From positions 1-47,539 of IMG/VR virus record IMGVR_UViG_3300025111_000005: a DNA stretch of 47,539 nt. One strand, written 5' to 3'. The first letter of the stretch is position 1. Each line of letters starts with the position of its first letter. The position numbers were made by a program, and so were the translations under genes. The stretch is from a virus. This document shows, piece by piece, positions 37,818 to 45,057 of the stretch. The notes under the pieces were generated by a model. The model was not told the origin of the DNA. It saw only the letters and a program-made list of their open reading frames with translations, and did no database searches.

Positions 37818-38183
37818 TTAGTTTAAGTAAAAGTCATTTTCCTGGTACACCTCCTCATCAATTTTCCGAGTATCTTTAATAAGCGATTCAAGCCTTTTGC
37901 GGATATTATTAACTTCTTCCCGGTAAATCGGATTAGTGTCAATCTGATTACTTACCGACCTTAAAGAATGACTAATTGTCGCATGATCTAAGTAACCTTT
38001 TTTACCGGGAAACTCCTGACCTATTGCCGAAAGTGACATCTTAAGGATATTTCTAATAAAGTAAATAACAATATGCTTATACTTTATGTTTTTGTAAAAT
38101 TTCCGCATAGAGTAAATTTCATCTACCTTTATACTGTAGTAAGAAGCTACCTCTGCTGTAATTGTATGTACTGTTATATTCAT
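37818..38183 (-). CDS. Stand-alone DnaA domain IV-like DNA-binding protein
   Basis: The 121-residue protein matches the C-terminal DNA-binding domain of DnaA: 'VASYYSIKVDEIYSMRKFYK' (12-31), 'HIVIYFIRNILKMSLSAIG' (37-55), and 'HATISHSLRSVSNQI', the family's HATV-x-HA recognition helix. The ATPase domains are absent. Such a protein can bind DnaA boxes and could recruit or block the host initiator at the phage origin. It lies two genes downstream of the replication initiator. Confidence 0.75.
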   Translation of the reverse strand: MNITVHTITAEVASYYSIKVDEIYSMRKFYKNIKYKHIVIYFIRNILKMSLSAIGQEFPGKKGYLDHATISHSLRSVSNQIDTNPIYREEVNNIRKRLESLIKDTRKIDEEVYQENDFYLN

Positions 38184-38185
38184 AG

Positions 38186-38719
38186 CTATTTATTTTTACG
38201 CCTGTCGGTTAAAAGAAAATGATGTAACTGAGGACTCTGTTTATTACCAATCATTTCTGCAAGTTCTTTCAATGATATTGTATCCCAATCATCACTGTTA
38301 ATACATCCTGATAATAACCATTCTATTTTAAGATTAAGAGCCGTACCCATTGGATATTTACGTAAATCAATAGGATTTCCAGTATTTTTAAGTCTTTCTT
38401 CTATTTCTTTATGATCTCGTTCTTTCATATATTCCTGAGATACCTCCCTTAACCATTGTGAAATAGTTTTAGGAATTAACCTCCCTGCACCAAAATTACC
38501 CATTGACCCCCTGTATAATGCTGATACTACAAGATTGACAGTCATATATGAAAAGTTCTCTTTTATTATTTCAATAGTCCTGTCCAATATTTCATCCGTA
38601 TAATGAGTACCCATATTCAATGAACAGTTTTTCATTGTAAGCTCAATGATCTCTTTTAGGTATACTGATGGTATATCCCTAACAAAATCGGTTATATAGT
38701 TTTCTGAATTGCTACTCAT
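38186..38719 (-). CDS. Hypothetical replication-module protein (177 aa)
   Basis: A mostly helical protein between the initiator (4-base overlap) and the DnaA-like gene. The C-terminal half ('KIEWLLSGCINSDDWDTISLKELAEMIGNK') ends in a conserved-looking helical unit. Lambda-like phages have a helicase loader (P or DnaC-like) in this position, but I see no Walker A motif, so any loader role is speculative. Confidence 0.6.
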   Translation of the reverse strand: MSSNSENYITDFVRDIPSVYLKEIIELTMKNCSLNMGTHYTDEILDRTIEIIKENFSYMTVNLVVSALYRGSMGNFGAGRLIPKTISQWLREVSQEYMKERDHKEIEERLKNTGNPIDLRKYPMGTALNLKIEWLLSGCINSDDWDTISLKELAEMIGNKQSPQLHHFLLTDRRKNK

Positions 38720-39402
38720 TTTTTAAGTGTTTTAAGTATCTTATCTATCCTTGAAAAATCAGCTCTCTCTTTTATTTTATGTTCATCCTTAAACCAAACA
38801 GTTCTCATTTTCATTTTCCAGTTCAGTACAGGATTATCATTTTTATCGTGCCAGTCAAGATCAGTATAATATTCAAAGGCATTTATGGCACAATCTTCTG
38901 AATAACCTGATTCTTTAAAATATTGTTTTACTTCTTCAATAGTCGGAGGTGTGAATATTTTACTATCTTTTATTTCCTTTCCTTTATATACTTTATTTCC
39001 TTTCCTTTCCTTTATAGCATTGCTATCGCATTGCGTTCGCATTGCGTTCGCATCTGTTTTGATTTTATTCCATCTTGAAAATGCTGATTGTCTGGCCTTT
39101 TCACTTTTACTATTTCTGTCATCCAGTCTATTTTCTATACTTATTGAACCAAAAGAATCATTCTCTAAAATAAATAAATCAAAATCATTTATTATACTTT
39201 TCACTAATTCGCTATCCACTCGCAAATCATACGCAATGCCTTCGTAATCCGAACGCAATGCGTTCGCATTATTATAGAGGTCTTCAATTATTGCCCAAAA
39301 CACACCATAACCAGCCATTCCATGTTTTCTGATGAGTGCCTTGACTTTATCATCAACACGAGCATTATAATCATGCGAGAAGTAAAATGTATCTTTACTC
39401 AT
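38716..39402 (-). CDS. Replication initiator-like protein (DUF4373 / DnaD-type)
   Basis: The 228-residue protein has the DUF4373 (Lin1244/Lin1753-type) N-terminal domain: 'DYNARVDDKVKALIRKHGMAGYGVFWAIIED' (11-41), 'NNANALRSDYEGIAYDL', and 'IINDFDLFILENDSFGSISIENRL'. It then has a charged linker and a C-terminal region like DnaD/RepO proteins ('AINAFEYYTDLDWHD'). Proteins of this form act at phage origins. The coding sequence carries tandem 11-bp iterons. It is expected to bind DNA and help load the helicase. Confidence 0.75.
   Translation of the reverse strand: MSKDTFYFSHDYNARVDDKVKALIRKHGMAGYGVFWAIIEDLYNNANALRSDYEGIAYDLRVDSELVKSIINDFDLFILENDSFGSISIENRLDDRNSKSEKARQSAFSRWNKIKTDANAMRTQCDSNAIKERKGNKVYKGKEIKDSKIFTPPTIEEVKQYFKESGYSEDCAINAFEYYTDLDWHDKNDNPVLNWKMKMRTVWFKDEHKIKERADFSRIDKILKTLKK
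39017..39053. repeat. Tandem 11-bp iterons inside the initiator gene
   Basis: Three head-to-tail units with a partial fourth: GCATTGCTATC (39017-39027), GCATTGCGTTC (39028-39038), GCATTGCGTTC (39039-39049), GCAT (39050-39053). The first unit matches at 9 of 11. The period is one helical turn. A pyrimidine-rich, AT-rich tract (about 38950-39013) adjoins. This is the layout of iteron origins such as lambda ori, which is inside gene O. Confidence 0.65.
39229..39265. repeat. Inverted copies of the iteron
   Basis: GAACGCAATGC (39251-39261) is an exact inverted copy of the 11-bp iteron, and ATACGCAATGC (39229-39239) is a 9 of 11 copy exactly 22 bases earlier. Together with bases to 39265 they make the palindrome GAACGCA-A-TGCGTTC. 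These copies may be a second initiator site 180 bases from the tandem array. Confidence 0.55.
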
Positions 39403-39566
39403 TTCCCGGTCATTAAATCAGATATACTTTTGGGATCAGATGATTTATATGATCCCTTTAAAGATGCGATTATTCTTCTGAGCTTTTTAATCTGGTTGTA
39501 ATCAGTAGACTCTGCGAGTTCCTTTGATAAGGATACAATTCTTTTCCTAATTGATTCCTGGTTCAT
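39399..39566 (-). CDS. Small helical protein (55 aa)
   Basis: ATG 39566 opens a 55-codon frame whose stop overlaps the initiator start by 4 bases (ATGA). The product is helical and basic ('SIRKRIVSLSKELAEST', 'QIKKLRRIIASLKGSY'). The coupling supports it as real. Its function is unknown. Confidence 0.6.
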   Translation of the reverse strand: MNQESIRKRIVSLSKELAESTDYNQIKKLRRIIASLKGSYKSSDPKSISDLMTGK

Positions 39567-39577
39567 ATCAGTAAAAA

Positions 39578-39688
39578 TTAAGCCGGTACGGAAACAACAA
39601 ATCCACTAAAGGAAAGCAGCGACGCAAGAGCCTTTTCGTGGACGTTGTAACCGTGACCGGCTATGTAAATTTCAGAATTTTCTTTCAT
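39578..39688 (-). CDS. Possible very small protein (36 aa)
   Basis: ATG 39688 gives 36 codons ending at 39578, 11 bases before the next small gene. The sequence ('SEIYIAGHGYNVHEKALASL') is compositionally protein-like. A TACATTTG box lies upstream at 39713-39706 but has no good -33 element. Acceptance is tentative. Confidence 0.4.
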   Translation of the reverse strand: MKENSEIYIAGHGYNVHEKALASLLSFSGFVVSVPA

Positions 39689-39744
39689 GTCGCTGCTTTA
39701 AGTTTCAAATGTAAACCTTTAATTTGGAATAAAAAAATAAATCA

Positions 39745-40530
39745 TCAAAATAATTTCTGTTGCATCAAATATGGCAATATTCGTTTCTCTGATTCAGAAG
39801 CATAATCACTACTTATTTCAGAAGCAATCCATTTTCTTTTTTGAATATGTGCCATTTTAGCGGTAGTGCCTGAGCCGCTGAAACAATCATAAATAAGGTC
39901 CCCTTCATTTGACCAACTAAATATATGATCTGCTGTTAATTGTTCGGGAAATGCTGCTGGGTGTGTATAATAATCTTCTGAATAACCAACAGAGTAATAC
40001 CAGATGTTTGCCCTTATTTTCTTTTTACCTATTAATGATTTTCCTAATCGCTGCCTCATTGATGCCTCCTCAACCTTTTTATCTTTATTCAAGTTATTTA
40101 TTTCTCCTCCCAATATGGCATCTATTTTTATAAGATTAACGGTTATTGGTACATCTTTAGAAAATACAAACATATATTCAAATGATTGTTCATACCGATT
40201 ATGAGTTAATGGTATATAATTTACCTTTGCATATAGCATTGTATCATGTAATTTAAACCCACATTCCATAAAATATAATGCCTGTCTAAATGATGTACCC
40301 GTTTCGGATCCATTAATAGTTGCATCGCCAACAACCCAAACAACTACACCACCTTTTTTAGTTACTCTAAACAATTCTTTTGCTATACTTTCAAAGTCAA
40401 AAACATATCCATTATAGTTTCTAAGGTTATCATAAGGTGGACTTGTAACTGTTAAGTCAATAAACTCATCCGGCATCCTTGACATTGTATCAAGGCAATT
40501 TTCGCAGTAGATTTTATTCAATTCCATCAT
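39745..40530 (-). CDS. DNA N4/N6 methyltransferase (beta class)
   Basis: The start is ATG 40530, which overlaps the upstream stop as ATGA. The 261-residue protein has catalytic motif IV 'TSPPYDNL' (29-36) near the N-terminus and the SAM motif 'YDCFSGSGTTAKMA' near residue 225 at the C-terminal end, an order typical of beta-class methylases. SPPY is most common in N4-cytosine enzymes but also occurs in N6-adenine ones. No restriction partner is present, so protection of phage DNA from host restriction or regulation is likely. Confidence 0.85.
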   Translation of the reverse strand: MMELNKIYCENCLDTMSRMPDEFIDLTVTSPPYDNLRNYNGYVFDFESIAKELFRVTKKGGVVVWVVGDATINGSETGTSFRQALYFMECGFKLHDTMLYAKVNYIPLTHNRYEQSFEYMFVFSKDVPITVNLIKIDAILGGEINNLNKDKKVEEASMRQRLGKSLIGKKKIRANIWYYSVGYSEDYYTHPAAFPEQLTADHIFSWSNEGDLIYDCFSGSGTTAKMAHIQKRKWIASEISSDYASESEKRILPYLMQQKLF

Positions 40531-40865
40531 GCCAGTCTGTAACATCTACATTTCCTTCCATAATTCCCGATTCTCAGATTCCCAGTTTCAACCAGCTTCC
40601 CGGCATCAATTAAGCAGGTAATTGCACGCCTTATAGAAGTTATAGGCACGTTTCTGAGCTTCATGTATTTCCACGTTTCCCATGCGTTGAAGTTAGTTCC
40701 TTCATGCCTTTGGAAGAACTTTAGCACCGCCTCAGTCTGACTCTTAGCTTTCAGTTTGCACTCTTTAAGTTCAGGATTATGCAAATTAGTTGTATTGAAA
40801 TACCCGAAGTGCGGAGCTTTCTCAATGACTTCAGATACTTCGTCGAATAGCGATTTTTCTGTCAT
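40527..40865 (-). CDS. Winged-helix DNA-binding protein
   Basis: The 112-residue protein has 'SQTEAVLKFFQRHEGTNFNAWETWKYMKLRNVPITSIRRAITCLIDAGKLVETG' (about 42-95), a clear winged helix with recognition helix 'ITSIRRAITCLIDAGKL'. It is coupled to the methylase gene by 4 bases. It may regulate the early operon or act as an accessory to the methylase. No close family was named. Confidence 0.7.
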   Translation of the reverse strand: MTEKSLFDEVSEVIEKAPHFGYFNTTNLHNPELKECKLKAKSQTEAVLKFFQRHEGTNFNAWETWKYMKLRNVPITSIRRAITCLIDAGKLVETGNLRIGNYGRKCRCYRLA

Positions 40866-40876
40866 GATTTAAGAAA

Positions 40877-41020
40877 TTAATGTTTCAACAAAATATCAAT
40901 AGCATTAATTTTGCTTTCTAATAATTTCTTTTCCTCAATTAACATATCGATAAGATCGCCTTTTATTGCTCTTCCAGGTTCGTGTTTCTTAATCTGTATT
41001 TCCTTCACTTCCGGTTCCAT
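40877..41020 (-). CDS. Small acidic-basic helical protein (47 aa)
   Basis: ATG 41020 gives a 47-codon frame ending at 40877. The sequence ('PEVKEIQIKKHEPGRAIKG', 'DLIDMLIEEKKLLESKINAID') has a C-terminal coiled-coil-like helix. It fills the 166-base gap between two genes. Its function is unknown. Confidence 0.5.
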   Translation of the reverse strand: MEPEVKEIQIKKHEPGRAIKGDLIDMLIEEKKLLESKINAIDILLKH

Positions 41021-41031
41021 TTTCCTTATAG

Positions 41032-41304
41032 TCACGACTTTCGGAAGTAATCAATATGTTTTACCGGCAGAACTTTACCATGCTTTTCAGAATACTCTTT
41101 TAGTGATTGCCCTGAATTAATCCATTTTAGAACAGAATCCCAATTAGACTCTTTTAATCTAATCCAATATCTTTTATTAAAAAGATAGGATACTTGCGCC
41201 GGTACAAGGCCGACGATTGCCCCTGCCTCTAACTTAAAGAGTTTTTCTTTCTTTATTGCCGAAAGAAATTTATCTACTGTAGCTTGTTTTGCAATGTCAT
41301 TCAT
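41032..41304 (-). CDS. Small HTH regulator-like protein
   Basis: The 90-residue protein contains 'KLFKLEAGAIVGLVPAQVSYLFNKRYW' (about 21-47), which looks like a Cro/CI-type helix-turn-helix, then 'WDSVLKWINSGQSLKEY', typical of the last helix of small phage regulators, and a basic tail. It could be a transcriptional regulator of the early operon. It starts 31 bases after the 58-residue gene. Confidence 0.65.
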   Translation of the reverse strand: MNDIAKQATVDKFLSAIKKEKLFKLEAGAIVGLVPAQVSYLFNKRYWIRLKESNWDSVLKWINSGQSLKEYSEKHGKVLPVKHIDYFRKS

Positions 41305-41335
41305 GATTTTAGATTTATTTTAGTAGTTAGTCCAT

Positions 41336-41512
41336 TCATTGATTTAAACAATTTAATGCCTGTTTGTACTGAAATATTTTAGGCTCTAAATTACCTTTAT
41401 GAGTCTCATGTAGTTCCTTTGTGATTTCACCTTTTTTGAATGATTCAAAGGATTTATGAAGTGCCTTTTGGTACTCATTAAGTTGATTGGTTATCAGTTC
41501 TTTCGGAGTCAT
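41336..41512 (-). CDS. Small helical protein (58 aa)
   Basis: ATG 41512 gives a 58-codon frame ending at 41336. The start overlaps the NinG-like stop by 4 bases. The protein is helical and lysine-rich ('ELITNQLNEYQKALHKSFE', 'IFQYKQALNCLNQ'). Its function is unknown. Confidence 0.6.
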   Translation of the reverse strand: MTPKELITNQLNEYQKALHKSFESFKKGEITKELHETHKGNLEPKIFQYKQALNCLNQ

Positions 41513-41910
41513 TTTAGTAGTTTAATTTCTTCTGAATAATTTTCTATCATTTGCTCAAAATCAAACCGGCTCCACTTTACTGAATCAAACCTTTGAGCCT
41601 CTAATTTTTCAACTGCCGGACTGCCTATCTCACAAATCAAACGAGTGCGAAATTCAATAGTAGCACCGTGAAGCATTACATTACATCTATAATCCTGAAC
41701 CCTTGAATTATCAGGATGAAACGTTAATCCCGGATAAGCGCCTCTGGACAAAAAATGTCCTAACTGGGTATTTGAAGTATTGAGTTTCAGGGGCGCATCG
41801 CACGTGTAGCAATACAATTTCCCTTCATTGGCAGCCCTTAATTTTACCAGCTCTGAGTATAAATCGAGGGCCTTTTTCTTTAGTTTGGGCAGGGATTTAG
41901 TTTTCTGCAT
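41509..41910 (-). CDS. NinG-like recombination nuclease
   Basis: Start ATG 41910 (MQKTKSLPKL) is preferred to a TTG upstream. The 133-residue product has a Cys pair 'LYCYTCDAPL', then 'LGHFLSRGAYPGLTFHPDNSRVQDYRCNVMLHG', the NinG/Rap-type motif (GHF-SR-yPgl-fh-dN--vQ-yrCN--L-G). NinG is an HNH-like recombination nuclease of lambda-like phages acting on branched DNA. It lies in the recombination set and is coupled to the 58-residue gene. Confidence 0.8.
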   Translation of the reverse strand: MQKTKSLPKLKKKALDLYSELVKLRAANEGKLYCYTCDAPLKLNTSNTQLGHFLSRGAYPGLTFHPDNSRVQDYRCNVMLHGATIEFRTRLICEIGSPAVEKLEAQRFDSVKWSRFDFEQMIENYSEEIKLLK

Positions 41911-41911
41911 C

Positions 41912-42181
41912 TCAAAGATTTTCAATCTCAGTTATGATTCTTTTTTTGTCGTGCCATGGTCTTAATCCTAATAGCCGTTTGATATAAGACAGTAACTGAT
42001 CGCTTGTTTTAAATTCCGGTAAAATCATTTTGTCTGGATTTTCAAGAAATCCAACCGTCTCTGTTTTTCGCTCCTCTTCCATTATCTTTTCAAAATCATG
42101 CCGTCTTAAACATTCCCTTACCAGATATTTTGTGTTAACCTCATCCAAATACTCTTCAATATCTATGTCAATTCGTGCCAT
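41912..42181 (-). CDS. Hypothetical protein in the recombination block (89 aa)
   Basis: From ATG 42181 (MARIDIDIEEYLDEV; a second ATG 6 bases upstream is possible) the protein is acidic and helical ('YLVRECLRRHDFEKIMEEER', 'LLSYIKRLLGLRPWHDKK'). It ends next to the NinG-like gene, so a partner function is possible. No family was recognised. Confidence 0.6.
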   Translation of the reverse strand: MARIDIDIEEYLDEVNTKYLVRECLRRHDFEKIMEEERKTETVGFLENPDKMILPEFKTSDQLLSYIKRLLGLRPWHDKKRIITEIENL

Positions 42182-42326
42182 AGTCATCAGTATTAAAGAT
42201 TTTCAAATTCTCATCCAGGTTCAAAGGTGAATGATCACTGGTCTCTTCATCCAGGACGAAAGCATCCAGTTCATGCTCATCCGTATCAGGACGGAGGCAC
42301 TCGAATAAAGCAGGTAGGTAACTCAT
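42168..42326 (-). CDS. Small acidic protein (52 aa)
   Basis: ATG 42326 opens a 52-codon frame ending at 42168, overlapping the next start by 14 bases. The product is strongly acidic ('ECLRPDTDEHELDAFVLDEE'), like small DNA-mimic or anti-defence proteins, but that is only a resemblance in charge. Confidence 0.5.
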   Translation of the reverse strand: MSYLPALFECLRPDTDEHELDAFVLDEETSDHSPLNLDENLKIFNTDDYGTN

Positions 42327-42329
42327 AAT

Positions 42330-42869
42330 TTATAATTTTGATAAAAATTTTTCAAATTCTATTTCAATCGTATCAATTATCCCATTAAGTATATCACCTT
42401 CAAAATACATACCTATTACATTTTCAAATATAAATGGCAACTGTTCCCGGATATAATCCTCAAATGTTTTCTGGCTCATTTTACCAAAAGCAATACTTTC
42501 ATACTCGACTAATGAAGTCCCGTCTGCAAAAGTAAACACAATGGTATATTCTTTTTTCAGGTGTTTAAGCCAGATATAAAATTTATCTTCTTTGACTTTC
42601 TTTTTGAATACCGGAGGCATATATCCGTAAATGAATTTAAGAAGTGCGAAATAACAGCGGTGCATACTTATATCTCTTTTAGTAATTTCTATAAATGAAA
42701 GAACTTCTCCTTTGCCAGTCTGCTCAAGCATCTCTATTGCATTTGCAGAGACGGGAATTAACCCGCCTCCGACATATGCAAAATCCATTAGTTTGTGAAA
42801 ATCACTATCCCTCATGATATTGAAAATTAAATTTTGTATTTCTTTATGAAAATCCTTGTCAGTCATCAA
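42330..42869 (-). CDS. DUF1367-like phage protein
   Basis: The 179-residue protein has the pattern 'ISMHRCYFALLKFIYGY' (about 67-83), 'TSLVEYESIAFGKMSQKTFED' (about 118-138) and 'QLPFIFENVIG', similar to DUF1367 (NinB/NinX-region) proteins of lambda-like phages, where HR-FFaLL and sisFakMde-eF occur. It lies within the recombination set. Its activity is unknown. Confidence 0.6.
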   Translation of the reverse strand: MMTDKDFHKEIQNLIFNIMRDSDFHKLMDFAYVGGGLIPVSANAIEMLEQTGKGEVLSFIEITKRDISMHRCYFALLKFIYGYMPPVFKKKVKEDKFYIWLKHLKKEYTIVFTFADGTSLVEYESIAFGKMSQKTFEDYIREQLPFIFENVIGMYFEGDILNGIIDTIEIEFEKFLSKL

Positions 42870-43231
42870 TAAGGAAGATCACTTACTTCATCCTGTACCA
42901 CATTTGAACTTACCGGAGTTGATTCGCCCCCTTCAGTCCATACCTGAAGATTTCCTAATATTGGCATCTTTTTTAGTTCTTCTTCCCCTAAAGATTCCCG
43001 GATTTCCTTACTGAAGGATTGTTTAACTAAATGAGTATCTTTTGAATCTACTTTTGGATTCTCAATCTCAAAAGCGATAAGATCCAAATATACCCCTTTT
43101 TCACCGATAAAAAGCCTATTCTTTTCAATCGGGATTACCAGACATTCAACCAATCCAAGTTGCCCGTTTATCATTTTGCGAACTGCATGGAGTTGCAATA
43201 AATTAAGTTTACCTGAAATTATTTTACTCAT
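42866..43231 (-). CDS. Recombination-set protein with SSB-like acidic tail
   Basis: The 121-residue protein is beta-rich ('ISGKLNLLQLHAVRKMING', 'RLFIGEKGVYLDLIAFEIEN'), and its extreme C-terminus, 'VQDEVSDLPY', resembles the acidic DDIPF tail with which SSB proteins bind partners. Neighbours are a YqaJ-like nuclease (upstream) and a DUF1367-like gene (4-base overlap). A single-strand-binding role in phage recombination is inferred from tail and place only. Confidence 0.55.
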   Translation of the reverse strand: MSKIISGKLNLLQLHAVRKMINGQLGLVECLVIPIEKNRLFIGEKGVYLDLIAFEIENPKVDSKDTHLVKQSFSKEIRESLGEEELKKMPILGNLQVWTEGGESTPVSSNVVQDEVSDLPY

Positions 43232-43235
43232 AATT

Positions 43236-43838
43236 TTACTGTTTTATACGTTCAATTAATATTTTAACTTCCTCAATACATTCGGCCAGTTTTGCTTTTA
43301 ATAGACCAATAGACCCCTCGTGTTCGGCTCTTTCAATCCGGATGAGTATTTGCTTTAGTTTCGGACTTGAATATGGCATATAGTCTATAAAGTCCCATCC
43401 GGTACAAAGTAACTGGCCTATGATTTGCCAGTAGTAATCTTTTGGAACCTTACCGGTTTCGAGATATTCGTTATAGATTTGAAACGAAGGACATTTGAAC
43501 TCACAGCCACCATTTAACCCGATTATTTTACGATCAGGACTGGCCCCTGTAAATTCATCATACTCATAAAATCCGGCAGGTTCGCAGGTATTAAAAGTAA
43601 ATAACTCATAATTTTCAACTGCAAAAGGTTCCTTTTCATTTCCCCGCTGCATCCACTTATTTGAGTAATTTTCTTCACACTCTCCGGTAACTCTTTCAAA
43701 AGCTACTTTGATAATTGCGTTACGATATCTCTTTGTATCTTTTTTCATAAACAAATCGGCAAAAGTTGAAGAGGTAAATTTACCAAGTCTGAGCGCATCC
43801 CATTCTTCAGAGTTCTGATCTATTTCGTGATGTATCAT
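43236..43838 (-). CDS. YqaJ / lambda-Exo-like recombination nuclease
   Basis: The 200-residue protein has 'IDQNSEEWDALRLGKFTSS' (6-24), 'QRGNEKEPFAVENYELFTF' (about 64-82), 'FTGASPDRKI' (about 95-104), 'GGCEFKCPSFQIY' (about 109-121) and 'YYWQIIGQLLCTG', the PD-(D/E)xK core of YqaJ: Glu, Asp, ExK and Q. It digests one strand of duplex ends so that the partner protein can anneal the rest. It is coupled by 4 bases to the recombination-associated gene upstream. Confidence 0.85.
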   Translation of the reverse strand: MIHHEIDQNSEEWDALRLGKFTSSTFADLFMKKDTKRYRNAIIKVAFERVTGECEENYSNKWMQRGNEKEPFAVENYELFTFNTCEPAGFYEYDEFTGASPDRKIIGLNGGCEFKCPSFQIYNEYLETGKVPKDYYWQIIGQLLCTGWDFIDYMPYSSPKLKQILIRIERAEHEGSIGLLKAKLAECIEEVKILIERIKQ

Positions 43839-44326
43839 AATATGGCAGCTTTTAAAGTTTCTTCATCTTCTTTATTTAACTCATATCTGGTTTTGATAGC
43901 ATCGATTGTACCGGTTCCTTTTAAGAACTCAATAGCTTTATTCCATGCCGGGATACCTGGAGTTAATTTTGGTTTACTCATTACCGGCTGGGTAGGTCTT
44001 ATCCGTAACCCTTCGGTAACTTCACCAAAGGCCTTAATATCATCTTTGACATAAATCTGAATAGGGATGTTATTCCAGTCATTGATAAATACTGATTTTG
44101 CAAACTTTTTGATCAGCTTACAATTAGTCGCATTCAGTATCATAGGCTTTAAATTAGCATCCGTAAAGGTAGCCACGTTCCGTTCCTGTTCTTTGCCGTC
44201 CGGGCCTTTTACAGATTTTACAGTAACAGATTTAATTACAGCTTTCATATCCTTTCCGTCCTCAAGGTCACATGAACTAAGATAGTCGGATAAAAATACT
44301 TTTCTCCAATGTGTTTTAGTTTCCAT
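43835..44326 (-). CDS. Recombination-associated phage protein (SSB/annealing partner-like)
   Basis: The 163-residue protein opens 'THWRKVFLSDYLSSCDLEDGKDMKAVIKSV' (about 5-34), has 'PMILNATNCKLIKKFA' (about 81-96) and 'KAFGEVTEGLRIRPTQP' (about 118-134). Such proteins (HWRKLF...SDYLGA-DL-dG) are regularly found next to YqaJ or Erf genes in Bacteroidetes phages. I infer a role in single-strand binding or annealing in the recombination set. Confidence 0.65.
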   Translation of the reverse strand: METKTHWRKVFLSDYLSSCDLEDGKDMKAVIKSVTVKSVKGPDGKEQERNVATFTDANLKPMILNATNCKLIKKFAKSVFINDWNNIPIQIYVKDDIKAFGEVTEGLRIRPTQPVMSKPKLTPGIPAWNKAIEFLKGTGTIDAIKTRYELNKEDEETLKAAIL

Positions 44327-44342
44327 AGTTAGTATTTAAAGT

Positions 44343-44591
44343 TTATTTCAAGTTACAATTATCACACACAGATTCAGTATGTTCTCCGCAACGAGTACAG
44401 ATGTCAGTCCATTTAATTGGAGCGTTACAACACTCTGACAGACCTTCTAAATCGCATTTTTCGCAGGGGTCAGATACGTCCTCAGTCCGTTCATTTAACT
44501 GATCTTCATCAAAAGCTCCATATCCGGTAGGTTCTGAAAATCCTCCATAAAAGGATTCAATGTTTACATTATCGCGGATATCTATTATCAT
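44343..44591 (-). CDS. Small Cys-rich (zinc-finger-like) protein
   Basis: The 82-residue protein is acidic in its first half and then has nine Cys in 40 residues: 'CEKCDLEGLSECCNAPIKW', 'CTRCGEHTESVCDNC'. This is likely a double zinc ribbon. A similar 'SECCNAPI' start of a zinc domain is common in phage proteins. Its function is unknown. Confidence 0.65.
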   Translation of the reverse strand: MIIDIRDNVNIESFYGGFSEPTGYGAFDEDQLNERTEDVSDPCEKCDLEGLSECCNAPIKWTDICTRCGEHTESVCDNCNLK

Positions 44592-44594
44592 GGC

Positions 44595-44879
44595 TTAATC
44601 TATGGATTCTTCAGATGTCTGCTTTTCGATTTCAGTTATTCCCTGGTATAGTTTCTTAATCGAACTTGCGCATATTTCAATAGCAGTAATTTTGGTACTA
44701 TCGTCCGAGTCTTTAACAAAAATAGTTACGCATCTTGCATCCCCGTGACATTTAGCAATACCATTTTCTTTATCTACCCAAATTACATCACGCTGTTCAT
44801 CCCTGCATTCTATCATGAATGACTCAATTATAGCATCGTGCGAATAGCCATTTATCATAACGTCTGTTAATGTTTTCAT
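44595..44879 (-). CDS. Hypothetical early protein (94 aa)
   Basis: An acidic mixed alpha/beta protein ('MINGYSHDAIIESFMIECRD', 'GDARCVTIFVKDSDDSTKI') without recognised motifs. It is 3 bases from the zinc-finger gene. Its function is unknown. Confidence 0.55.
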   Translation of the reverse strand: MKTLTDVMINGYSHDAIIESFMIECRDEQRDVIWVDKENGIAKCHGDARCVTIFVKDSDDSTKITAIEICASSIKKLYQGITEIEKQTSEESID

Positions 44880-44886
44880 AAGTTAG

Positions 44887-45057
44887 TTAGTTTAAAAAGT
44901 AATGTTTCTCTATAAGTTCATGTAAATCCACAGAATAAGCAATTTGTTTGCCGCATTTGCAAGTACAGCGGAATACCCAACAAATAACTTCATCAGGCTC
45001 GGAGGTAAAGAACTCCGGATTGACAGAGTCTTTTAAATAAAATACTTCTTTGCTCAT
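44887..45057 (-). CDS. Small zinc-knuckle-like protein (56 aa)
   Basis: ATG 45057 gives a 56-codon frame ending at 44887. The start overlaps the upstream stop by 4 bases. It has 'ICWVFRCTCKCGKQIAYSV', with a CxCxC cluster that may bind zinc. Its function is unknown. Confidence 0.6.
   Translation of the reverse strand: MSKEVFYLKDSVNPEFFTSEPDEVICWVFRCTCKCGKQIAYSVDLHELIEKHYFLN

Noticed and set aside
38990-39060. A CRISPR array at the tandem 11-bp repeats.
   Set aside because: The units are adjacent without spacers and lie inside a coding gene, so iterons fit better.
39745-40530. A restriction-modification system.
   Set aside because: Only the methyltransferase is present. Neighbouring genes are a winged-helix protein and small unknowns without nuclease motifs.
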